A stretch of 64,000 nucleotides of DNA, from contig MU266381.1 in assembly GCA_021014945.1 (NCBI GenBank), positions 62,001 through 126,000 of the forward strand, written 5' to 3'. Made by a program: the position numbers and the translations under genes. A model generated the notes under the pieces. That model was not told the DNA's origin and made no database searches. It worked only from the letters and a program-made list of their open reading frames with translations. Positions 23,572-34,655 of this stretch are shown piece after piece. Within the stretch, counting starts at the first letter, position 1. Each line of letters begins with the position of its first letter. Source of the stretch: Leucogyrophana mollusca. Taxonomy: Eukaryota > Basidiomycota > Agaricomycetes > Boletales.

Positions 23572-26500
23572 TCATAACCCAGTACATACAATACAGACGT
23601 TATGCTGAGGCTGAATTCCACCGTCGACCCGGTGTGCTATTGATCTCCGGCAACTCCATATTATCCACAGTCCCCCTGTGGGTACAGCACTCTCAGTATT
23701 TGTACTCGGAGGCTCCCCAGTACTCCTTCCGCGGCGTCTGCGCCAGTGGCAGGACCACCATTTCAAACTTGGCTTCATTGAGGTACTCCCGTTGTCTTGC
23801 GCTTCACTTATGGACTGGGTTTCAATTTTGAACCGAGAACGAAGCCAGACAAGCACATTCGAAGACTGTAGTCCTCGTCGACCCCTTTCTCGGCCATCCC
23901 CTGCGGTATAGGCTCCCCATATGATGAGAGCACCGACAGAGAACAGTATGGCACCGACAGGTACCCAGGAGGATACGTCCCCAGGTTTGCACCATTCGAT
24001 TAAGAATGCGACTAGGAAGAAAAACATTCTTGTGGACATGCTGTGAGCACAGTACGTTAGTGAATAGCAGGACCAGAAGTGTACTCACCGCCATACGAGG
24101 AAGGCATACGGAAGGCTGTAGACGATGGCAAGCTTCTCAAGGCCATGTTTCTCGTCGTTGTTTCTTTCCAAAAACTGTGCCTAACACCAAAAGCATTGAG
24201 GGGGAAAATGAGATCCGAGGCGCATGAATAGCCTACGGTGTCCGCAATGGTTTCAGGGCCAGAAGAGCGATTATTCCGGACAAATATCAACCCCAGGACG
24301 ATGCTTCCAACGCTGGCAACCAGCGACATATAGCTGGCGATCTGAGAAAAGGCCCGGCCGTCTCCGTCGTCGACGCTCCCAATGGCCAGAAACCCCACAT
24401 TTACGCCCAACAGAACTGTAGCCTGCAGCCGAAAATAAGGTAATGTTGCCCCAGAATCAATTAGCACTGGCCAAGAGATTGGAATCCTGCAGTTCTTTGT
24501 TGAGCATGACAGTGAATTCGTTCCAAGTATGGAACCTTGCGATCCCATCCACAAAGATATTGTGCAGAGATCGCGTATGGGCATCAGGAGCATTAAAAAG
24601 AAGGGGTGACACAATGCTCATAGTCTTCAACCGAGTATAGGTCCAGCTGTGAACCGTCTGATTGAAGCTCAATCGAACCCCCAGCTCGCCATGGAAGTTC
24701 CTATACTGATTTCGGACTGGCGGGGCGAGAATCAAATGGTGCGAAAAAGTAAAGATAAGGTTGTTCTCACCGAGTGAATACATTATTCTACCTCGAGGGG
24801 GGTCAGCACCGTGATGTGAGAGAGCTTACGATTGTCTGGCTCACTTATTATGCACGTCGAATATGGTCTCTGAACAGCATTCTCGACTGATGCCAAAGAG
24901 CATCAGAAAGATGAAAAGTAAATGGGGTAAGAAATTACCGTCAATCTTATCTATAACGTCAAGGTGACATCTGAGTTCTTCAGTAGTGAAAGGCGCGCAA
25001 GATAGTGGTGAAGTCAGCCGCTCTGTGTTTTTTTATCGGCGTGGTTGTGTTTGAACCAGGATGTCACTAACCATTATAGGCATGAAGCAACATGCCTTTG
25101 ACTTCGTCGACAGAGTCCTGAGTCACTGGACGCAAGTGAGGGAATAGGTCGCAATGCTTCCTGTTGCTGCCAGGGTCAACAAGAAATGATGACACTAGAA
25201 ACCCAGTCAATGCCTATCTATGCCACATAGAAAGCGCGTAACCCACACTCATGGTCTACTGCACCAGTACTGTGCGCGAACAGCGAGCCCTGCGTTGATG
25301 AGAATGAAGAGAAGTATCACATCAACGAAGTAACACTTACCCACGTGGGTAGGATGTGCGACGCCTTTGCAATCTCGAAGAATACAGCCTGCATCATACT
25401 CACTGAGCCAAAATGGATACCGATCGCGTAGATTGACAAGGTAGTCACGGCACACGATTTCATGTCCGTCGGACTGTGGCTCGAGCACGATCAGAACGTC
25501 CTCGAGTTTCAAAACAGGAATCTGCTTTTCCACTTCGCACAGACGGGCGTACAGCAGACTCGCAAAGAGGTTTACATCTGTGAAAATATCATCATCGCAG
25601 ATGTCAACCTCCACACATGTCCTCTGGTGAGAGAAGTTAGTCGCCAGTCATCCGGGCAGAAGTGAAAATTCGTCCACCATGGCATTATTGATGAAGTAGC
25701 GTGTTCCTTCCGGATGAACTTCAGTCGCCCAACCATCTCGGATGACATCCCTTGAGCTGAGAATCAGTACGATCAATTGCATCACGCCTTGCCATTTACG
25801 GAGCGGGGACTGGGGTATTTGAACGTCAAACCCTGTATGAAGTGACACGATACTTCTGGATCTCTGTAAATCCTACTTGTTAGTGATGATCCGACTGCGC
25901 AACTGATGCTACACTTGCATAACCAGATTCGCATTAGAGCTATGCCTCTTATATCGTGGCAGGTCAATGGCGGTCATTGGTCTAAGGTGCACAGCAATCG
26001 GGTCGCCAGGGACTGTCCCATTCGGGCTCTTGGGAGGCGCGATGAAACGAGACTCCGTGTGATCAGATGGTCCCACAACAAAAGGTCTACCACCTGCGAG
26101 CGTTGTTGTGGAGAAAGACTGCAGGTTCGATATCCCTATACCAGGAGCACATTGCGAAGAACCCTCGTAACGTCGATAAGAGGCACGTCCCCGTGAATTA
26201 CAGCTACTGACAGAGAGACGACTAGCGGGTCACAACGGGTCGTGAGGACCGAAAGATGATATCGGGATTGTCAGGTGAGGGGGAGCTAGGGAAGGCCCTG
26301 TAGCATTCAGGTAGCCTTCTATTTGGCGCGTAGGTAACATGTCATCCACGAAATGGCTTGATGAACGGCGGCGTAGTGAAGATGTGGGTCTTCCGTCGAG
26401 CGACGAACGCTCCCCCGGTATATGATTGTCATTACAGGAAGCGCCAGAAGCGCAAGGGATGGATCCCAACGAGTTTTCTGAATGTGTTTCTGCGACGAGG

Positions 26501-26886
26501 TCGCCGGCGGCGGCTACAATGCTAGGATCACCGTCGCTGAGAAACTCCAGTTGTGAATACTTTCGTACGGGCCGCGGAGAGTAGGGTGTCGGACCAAGCA
26601 CTGAATCGGCTGTTGGCGCATCAGCGCCTCGGCACCCATCGAGCTGTGGAGGTATATAGCTGGCCCCAATGACTGTTCTGACCGGCCGGCCCACACCCGG
26701 AAGCCCGTGGTGATTCCCGTAATCCGTGAAAGGTGACAACTGGCTTGATTCTGGCTTATTGTGAAACAGTCGCTTGCGGAGGAGTGACAAGAGAATGAGC
26801 ATCCCAGAGACAGGTCGACATGAAGTCCAGGATACCCGGTAACAGCGCAAAAGCTTCAGTAGACGAGCGAGGGATTGCAATAGCAT
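23572..26886 (-). CDS. WW-like multi-membrane protein, possibly interrupted
   Basis: This matches a large membrane-protein type I know from Agaricomycetes. In order on the minus strand: a basic/hydrophobic start (MLLQSLARLLKLLRC, ATG at 26886), a Ser-rich region, a WW-like piece DGWATEVHPEGTRYF (about 25700) continued by VEVDICDDDIFTDVN, a helical region with VTQDSVDEVKGMLLHAY, and RLSFNQTVHSWTYTR. The C-terminal half has several membrane segments with VLLGVNVGFLAIGSVDD, QIASYMSLVASVGSIVLG, HGLEKLAIVYSLPYAFLVW and WVPVGAILFSVGALIIWG. A TGA at 26230-26232 interrupts the frame and the same frame continues after it, so this is either a 30-nt intron or a nonsense mutation. Exons around 24800-25300 are only partly resolved. 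The function is unknown. Confidence 0.65.
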
Positions 26887-28619
26887 GGTTTCCTGATAGT
26901 GGCTGACGGGAGGGAAGAGTAAACCAGAGTTGAGCATGTTTAACCTATAGAAATCAGACAAGATCGCATGGTAGCCACGTTCCTCCAAACAAGAGACATT
27001 GCCCCAAAGTCATCCCATGCGTCTTCTGGAATGCTATAACTGTAATGTTCAACCAGAATGCGGAAGTGACGCTGATTCGGCGGATACTTGGTACTTAGAG
27101 GCCGGTGAGGCCGTAATTGTATCAAACAAGCAGAGATAAGCAGGTACGAAATGACGTGTGGATTGAGTTTTGATAACGACACCCTAGACTTACCTCATGG
27201 GTTCAGCTGAGAAAAGTACATCGCAACCAATTATAGCTTGCGGATTTATGCTTTCACTTGGGTAACACTCGGGCCTGAGCAATTGAGAGCTATTCTGCGT
27301 AGAAGCCAGCCGTCCACGAGAGGGTGTGGTGGATAAGGCTCTCACCGGTGCAAGCTCTGAGACGCAGATGGACGTTGTGTGGATATGAGCCCGGTGGACA
27401 ACGATAAGGAAGGAATATCACTCAATCAGCAACAGCGCCTGAGTGCGTCTGGAACATGGCGGGAAAGCGTATGGTCCAACATTAGCAAGATTCTTGATGC
27501 CATTGGAAACGTTGGTGAGCACGTTGTCTTGAAAGCCTGCCAATCGGCTTGCGCAGTGAGTTCAATGTTAATGCCAGTGAGTTCATCGCACCCACAAGTA
27601 ATTATCGATGGAGCCGTGTGCATTGTCGGTGGAAATTCGCCTAACCAAATGTCGAAGGAGGTTATACGCGAGGATTCGAGACGTCGTATCCTGACATACA
27701 TCCTACCAATAGCCAGAGTCACCAATCGAACCCCGAACGAGTAAAAGAAGATAAAAGATAGCTTAATTCTCACAGCTTCTTGCTTCTTGCTGCATTTTAG
27801 AGCGATGCCGTCTGTCTTGTTTGGATAATCAACTTGCGTTGGGGGAGAGCAAAGGCCGTGACTCTGTCGCATGATGGGTCAAAAAGCCGCATGACACGTA
27901 AGCGATGGAGTTTTTGACGATTGACAATTTCAGAATACGTTTCCCAAACTTTCCATGCAGGACGGTTCCTCATGATTTTGAAGTCTTCCGTACTCGGCCA
28001 GACGTCTCGCCCTTTCAAAGCACCCTCGTTAGAGTCAAACGGCTTGATGCCTAAGTCGTCGACATCACGACCTGTTATAGTGGAATGACGGCAACGCTAG
28101 ATCATGTAAGGTCTTGTAAGGCAGCTAAATCCAAATAAACTGGCCATTCTGGACGAAATACTCGGAGGCTTCACGCAACCCAGTCGAGTATTGAGTTAAC
28201 ACCACCAAGTAGGATCGGCACCGCGAAGTCCACGAAAGTCGGGTGGATGCTGGGCGTGATTTAAGCTGTCATTGTTGTGACCTCACTTGTAAGTTATACA
28301 GACTGGTAGGACACCGAGCTCACATGCGGGCTCGGCCGCTGGTTGGGAGGTGGTGAGTGTCGGGTTTCGGATTTCGACCGGTTCCGACTTGGGATGTTCT
28401 TCTCAAAGGAAATATAAACTACAATACATGCTGTCTTTTCTCGATAGCTTACTCCAAGAGGGTAACCCACTCGGGTCTGCGGTGTCGAGGTCTTTCTGTG
28501 ACGATGGCATCATTTCTGGTTTCGGTGCTCATTGCATGGCTATCGTGTGTATGGCAGGGAGTGTGCATCGTGGGACGTCTATTTTCATGAGTAAAACCAG
28601 TAAAAGGCATTGACTATCG
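26887..28619. other. no gene firmly recognised
   Basis: Open frames exist on both strands. The most protein-like is a minus-strand segment at 27797-28075 (RNRPAWKVWETYSEIVNRQK), open over about 95 codons, with an acceptor-like site upstream. It has no family I recognise and may be a remnant or an exon of an unresolved gene. Confidence 0.35.
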
Positions 28620-30592
28620 TCAGAATTTCCCTTTCCAACCCCCGAGCGCCAATCTTCGTGAAAGAAGTAGCACCAAGCAGCCCAGAGTGATTATCGACCC
28701 AGCATATAAGCCCACGTCGTGGAAACCATCACTGGCTGTCCGTATAGCGCCAGCGAGGGGAGTACCACCAACCGCGCCGACAGCCTTTGTGACATGAATA
28801 AAAACAAGTCAGCCTAAAGATGCTACGCAAGGAAGGAGGGCTATCACTCACAGTCCAAGATATAGCCATGCCGATTCTGCGATTTTGCGCGAGATATCAA
28901 TTTCAAGTCAAATGGAGATCAAGCAAACACAACTCCTCAACTTACCTCCGTCCAGCGTCGTTCATTCCGCCCATTTTGGCGGGAGCACTAGGTATAAGGC
29001 TCACATATGCACCCATCGCGCAACCGTATATGATCGATACAATCACGAGTTGCGTGACATGTGCAGCTGCGAAAGGCCAAACGTAGCACATCAGGGCACC
29101 AACAAGAGTGAACGGTATCATCGTGTTCAGCGCGCCAATCTTGTCGGCCAAAAAGCCTGAAGACACGCGACCAATAAGGGAAGCACAGTTAGCGATGGCG
29201 ATTAAATAGTAGGTGAAGTTGGGTGAGAGGCCCGCCGCCTGCCCGGAAACATCGAGATACGTTAATGGGACAAACATTCCAAGGTATATCAAATCGTAGC
29301 CGATAACTGCTGAGTGATGAGACGAGGGCGAAACCAATCCGGTATTGTACTCACTACAGAGCGCATACGCCGGATTGAGGAAAATGGCAAAATTGAATAT
29401 CCCGCCTTTTGCGTTTGTCGGGGGGAGCCGCGGGCGTACGAGCTACGAACGAAAGTAAGCGGTGGCCGAGTGTGGCGATCGGAAAAGTAAAAACCAGATT
29501 TCCAAGTAAAACCGGCACGGAGAGTATGAAGGCCACAGTGCGAATGGTCCACTGAAAGCTAAGAGTGACCAGGAGTCGTTGTATCACAATTGGCATCACT
29601 GTGCCACCGAGGCTGGAGCCCACCGCAAACACCCCGAATGCCAAGGATCTACGTTTGTTAACTTATATTTATGATATCAGCGCTAACCCGGAAAATAGCA
29701 GCCATCCCTTACACCAATGCGTGACGACAGCAGGCGTGCCCGAGAAGAGCATCCCGGCGAATAGCTGGATGTCACACTTAGCGTATGAACTTACGTCGTG
29801 ATATCTGCACTCACCCCGTTAGCCACCCCCTGGCATAACACGACCTGCCAGTACGACTTACACTCGGCAACTAAAAACTGGAAGAAATTCACGAATTGTA
29901 TATCAGAGATTATTGAAACAAATCTTACCAGCGAGACGATATAGAATACGCTGTTGGCTGCGAGTGGGGCGTTATAGTACCCAAGGTCAAGTATGCGACC
30001 GGTAAATATAGCCTGAACAGATTAATATTAGTATGCACATGCAATCCTTGTTCAAATGCCGACTCACTGGCACAAACACGAGAGCATACTGGATCGACCC
30101 GACCCATGCGATCGAGGATGTGGATTTTGATTTGAACGTATTTTCTTGATAGTATGCTTGAAAGACCTGGAATTCATGGTAAGTCGCTCTAATTTGTGCA
30201 ACTCGGGAACGCACCCCATAAGAATTTATCCATCCGAACCTTGATCATAACAGGTATGTTCAAATTAGTATTACAAAAGTGAAAAAATTTATACCGGCGC
30301 TCTGCGACTCACGTAGCGAAAGACAGACAAGCAGCCTGTGAAGAAAGTAAAATTGGGAGCCCCCGAAGTGACGAACGCTTGTACCCACCCCAAACACGAC
30401 AGACCAGGCCCTAAGGCCACCCTCAGGAAATTCTGGGATGGCAGGATTTTTTTCTACATCGCACTCTTGCTGTGGCGCTGTGTTCTGTTTATCCTGAAAG
30501 GAATGCCGATCGGATAGATTTTTTGTCCCGAGCCGATCTGGAAGGAACGAAGGTGCGACCAACGAGACGTCGTCGAGCGATGGGCCGTTCAT
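28620..30592 (-). CDS. MFS transporter, monocarboxyl-type (MCH-like)
   Basis: This is a 12-helix major facilitator of the group related to monocarboxylate transporters and yeast Mch proteins. The model is complement(join(28620..28784,28852..28876,28946..29309,29355..29442,29495..29661,29713..29764,29815..29877,29929..30012,30068..30166,30215..30239,30313..30335,30389..30592)), 452 residues. The hallmarks are visible only after splicing: FPEGGLRAWSVVFG, FATFGWINSYGVFQAYY, IAWVGSIQ, GRILDLG, FNKRRSLAFGVFAVGSSLGG, RPRLPPTNAKGG, LIGRVSSGFLADKIG and GRRIGMA. A polar N-terminal tail of about 50 residues faces the cytosol. Twelve small exons, two of only 23 and 25 nt, all keep phase. The substrate is not predictable. 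No obvious partner enzyme lies beside it. Confidence 0.88.
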
Positions 30593-31908
30593 CCTGTACA
30601 TCCAACGAAATGCACAGCTGAGTATAGGCGAGCAACGCCCTGGCACGCCATACCCTCAGCTTTCGGCAATGGACTCCGATGAAGTCCAAATGGAGTCGTA
30701 AAAATTCTGCCCGCGTGACGATCCTTGTGAAAATCCCTCAAGGTCAATGATCAACGAGAGTCACGTCAGCTAGCTTCATTTCGTTCAAAATTTGACCAGC
30801 GTGTTGTTTGCAAAGGGTGAAGTGTGGCACATCACCGATCCTACGCACTGCGAGATGGATCCTGGTGTATCGGTCAGTTCGAGTTGAGGATCCTTCGCCA
30901 TGTGAAAGACCTTCCGCAGGCAGAGTAGTACGTAATGTAATAGAGCACTTGAAACCTTGCTCGAGGACTTCAGGCCTTGTTGAGAGCAGTTGCGGGGGAA
31001 GTTCGGGATGCGGTATTGGTTGCACATGGTGCTGTCAATGAGCTCCGTAATATTGGTGCCTGACAGCTCTCCAGGTAGATTGCCACGGCCTCGCATCACC
31101 GAGTCCCGGAGGTCGGATGCGAGTGGCTTTCTGTGTCAGGGGATGTGCTGATGTCAGTGATGGTTTCAGCTAAATAATGAATCACATCGACGAGTGGGTT
31201 AAACTGGCACACCTGGATATTTCGCACAACTGTTGGGTGTTTCTGCTTGGTTTAAGTGACGAGGCCATCAGTTACATACGGAACCGAGTTGTGGGAAATA
31301 GATCGCTTATTGGTATCAATTCTGGGCAACTTTCTGAGTCCTTCTCCCTACCTCTCTTGATCTCTACCGGGAACGCATTGCTAGCGTTCGAATCGACCAT
31401 GATTTGGCGATGAACTCGGGCTGTTTGTCGATTGTTTTCTGCGGGCCTGGCAGTGGAGCTGCCAGACTAGGCGCCGGCAAGAACAAAGTTTGCCCGAAAA
31501 TTCAGCTGGATCACGGCGCATCCTGGACTATTCCCTTATTCCGAGCAAAAGCGGGAGCGAAGAATACTGGTTGCGTCAAGAAGCATTTTATCATGTCCGT
31601 TGTACTGACCCTGCCACGAGATGGATTCGCGCAGATTCGTTCTTCGGATTCATCTTTTGGTGGAAGCGACTTGTTATCATGTTTGGTTGTCTTCGGAAAC
31701 CAAAGATTTCGATTGACAGGTCCGGCGGCTGCATACTATCCTCAAATGGCGAATTGAGGAAGCACCAGGGCAAAACCACGACGGACTCATAAATGTCCGA
31801 CACGACACTGGTTCACCGAATTTGTTTGCCCTCCGCTCCTCCTCCTTTTTCGCCCCCACCATTTAGATACCTACAGCCCACCCAAGAAGTGTGGCCCTCC
31901 TAATCAAC
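30593..31908. other. no gene firmly recognised
   Basis: This lies between the divergent MFS transporter and chitin deacetylase. A minus-strand frame at 30744-31099 and plus-strand frames at 31404-31800 show no motif. The right end must contain the deacetylase promoter. Confidence 0.4.
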
Positions 31909-34172
31909 ATGCTTCTCCCGTCGTTCTTTACCTCACAACCCACCTACTCTTCCGCTTTTTTCACTGTTCTCCTCTTCGCAGCGTCGGTCGACGCCCAGGA
32001 TCGTACCACAGAGCAAGGAGAGGCTCAAATCTCAGGTGTGTCTTCGTTTCTTTTACTTCGGGTCGCCGCCAGAGAGATTCGCGTCATTTCGTTGATCGCC
32101 ACTCCGCAATACCACTGGGCTGACCTGAGGGTGAGATGGACTGAGAGCCGTGGAGTGTCCTCTTGGTCGCCATTCACGACATTCCCCTCATGTTGTGGCT
32201 GAAGTACCTGAGACATCGATAAGGTGATGCAATGAAGGTCTGGCCTGCGCTGCCAGCGGTTGTGACCCTCGGATCAACTTGTCAACTGCGCGGCCTCCTT
32301 TGTTCCTCTCGTATCAACGCCTGGACTTTCTGTCGCAGCAAGGCGTATAATGGCCGTGCAGCATTGAAGTTGATATGTTGCAATCTAATATTACGTACTA
32401 CTGTCGCCGCGTCCTGCGTTCCTGGCCTCCTCGACTCTTCGTCACTTGCAGGATATCGATTTCGCTAACCCTTTCCGCCACTCAGATCCTAACCAGGAAT
32501 GCGCGCCATATTACTATGCTCCAGTTAACGCAGCCCTCGCCAATTACCCCGCGATCTGGCAGCCGGCAACGATTGTAGCTTCAGATACTGCCGCGCAGGC
32601 CAAGTACCAAGGCATGCTGAGCCAGATTCCCAATATACAACCCAAAGGAACGCAGCCCGCTTCCCTGATGGGCGACTTCGGGGGTTACAACTACCCAACT
32701 TCTGACCCCGACTGCTGGTGGACGTATGGCAAGTGTACTACCCCAAAGTTTGCTGGGCTTCCACCGGATATCGTTACTCTTCCAGAGGTTCGCTTATTTT
32801 TTCTGATCGATGATGGATCGGACGAGAATGCTCATTTATCCTTTGAAAGCCGGATACCCTGGGTTACGGCTTTGACGATGGCCCGAATTGTTCACATAAC
32901 GCATTCTACGACTACTTGCAACAGAATGATCAGAAAGCCAGTAAGTTCTTCGGTTCAGTCGTAGTGGTGGTGATAGGATGCTGATTTGTCTTGATTGTCA
33001 GCCATGTTCTACATTGGTAGTAACGTAATGGACTGGCCCCTCGAGGCACAGCGCGGTCTCGCCGATGGTCACGAAATTTGTGTCCGTGAGTGGCCCCGAA
33101 GCACTTCTTTTGACGTTGAGCTTTACTGACGGCTTATCTAGACACGTGGTCCCATCGTTACAGTGCGTCTTAATGGACAGAGAGGGGCCTTTCTGGTACT
33201 GACTATCTCAATACAGTGACTTCCCTGACAAACGAGGAGGTCTTCGCAGAATTCTATTACAGTAAGGCTGATCATCTCCGTTTCCGAAGTTCGCACGCTG
33301 ATCCTATTTGTCAGCTGTAAGTCTGTTAGTGGCCTTCGACAGAACATGATCTAAGATCCGCGGCAGTTGGAAGCCATCAAGTTGGTCATTGGCGTTACTC
33401 CTACGTGCTGGAGGGTGCGTATAGGTGTAGATGTCAGGTTCTCACTCTGATCGTTATTTCGCCACTAGCCCCCGTACGGTGATGTGGATGATCGCGTCCG
33501 CGCTTTTGCCCATGCATTTGGTCTGCGTACGATCCTCTGGCAATACGACTCCAACGACTGGCGTGAGGGTACTGGCGGCATTACCGCAGCAAATGTAGAC
33601 GCGAACTACCAAGCCTTGATCTCTTTGGCACAGAATGGCGCATTCAGCACTGTAAGTGCTTTCTCTCGGTCGAGGCGTTTTCGTGTTGTCAAGGATTGAA
33701 CCATATGTGCTTGCCTTGAATTAGGCTGGAACTACGATGCTCACCCACGAGTTAAACAACTTCACGATGGCCGAGGCTGTGAAGTTCCACGATCAGCTAA
33801 AGGCGGCTTTCAAATACCTTGTTCCTGTGGGTGTCGCATTGAACCAGACACAGCCATATCTCGAGACCAACTACTCTCTGCCGTCGTTTGAGCAATGTAG
33901 GTTTTCGTTTTCACAGATTGTGGCTCGGGCTCACCCTTCTAATTTCAGACGTCAGTGGCACAACCTCTGTATCGGGCGGGAGCGGAGCCTCCACTGAGAC
34001 GACTTCAAGTGCAAACTCTTCACCGAGTGGTGCCGGGCAGTCCAGCTCGAAAGGCTCGGGCTCAGGGTCAACTGGTGGTTCTGTTGGCGCCCCCGCAGCA
34101 TTCGCCGGGATAGGTGCGCTGGCTGCAACAGCCATATTTGCAAGTGGCATTATGAGGCTGCTTGCTTTCTGA
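31909..34172 (+). CDS. chitin deacetylase (CE4), GPI-anchored
   Basis: This enzyme removes N-acetyl groups from chitin to give chitosan in the cell wall. The proposed model is join(31909..32035,32217..32227,32452..32787,32850..32940,33002..33085,33142..33162,33217..33261,33315..33316,33367..33414,33469..33651,33725..33896,33949..34172), 447 residues. A hydrophobic signal peptide covers about residues 15-29. The polysaccharide-deacetylase motifs are in order: GFDDGP (165-170), metal-binding HTWSH (217-221), RPPYGD (255-260) and DSNDW. A Ser/Gly-rich region and a hydrophobic tail ending GIMRLLAF predict a GPI anchor. Two very small exons, 11 nt (32217-32227) and 2 nt (33315-33316), are needed to keep the frame. 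The 11-nt exon is the less certain. It is convergent with BTB paralogue 2. Confidence 0.88.
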
Positions 34173-34655
34173 TTGCTTTCTTTTTTGTGGTACTTTTTGG
34201 GTTCTTTGGTGTTTGTTTTATTTTGGACTCTGGCTCTCCGACTGCAACGCTGCCCCCTTCATGCCTTGCAATATCCCACCCACCCACTCACCACCTGGAC
34301 TTCATGCTTGCTATTTGCCAACCTTACCATCACTTCTAGTACATCCATATCCAAGTTCTACTTCGCCCCGACAATCGTAGCATGCTGTTGTTGACGTCGC
34401 CGAAGTTTTCAGGACTTTCTCTGCTCTATTTGTTAACTTTGTCCCCGAACTACAGTACAGAATATGTTCTAGCTACTAACTGGGTAGGTAACCACGACGT
34501 TGATGACCTAACTTACCTGAGAGAGGAGTTGCAGAGTTGACATTTTGCCGAAGGTGATAGGTAGGATGCCGGGTTTGTACTGAGGGCATGCTGGGAACTA
34601 GTCCATTGCATTACTTTCCTAGACATTAGGTTGTACTACCATAGTCTGTAGACGG
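34173..34655. other. 3' flanks of the deacetylase and BTB paralogue 2
   Basis: A convergent intergenic space. The first half is T-rich and probably the 3' untranslated region of the deacetylase. No gene was seen. Confidence 0.5.

Noticed and set aside
24000..26900. Possibility that the WW-like gene is two separate genes
   Set aside because: The order of WW-like piece, helical region and membrane helices follows the family I know, so a single gene is preferred, though not proven.
30313..30389. Apparent frameshift in the MFS transporter after RAWSVVFG
   Set aside because: Two small introns around a 23-nt exon restore the family sequence (AACLSFATFGWINSYG) in phase, so no frameshift is needed.
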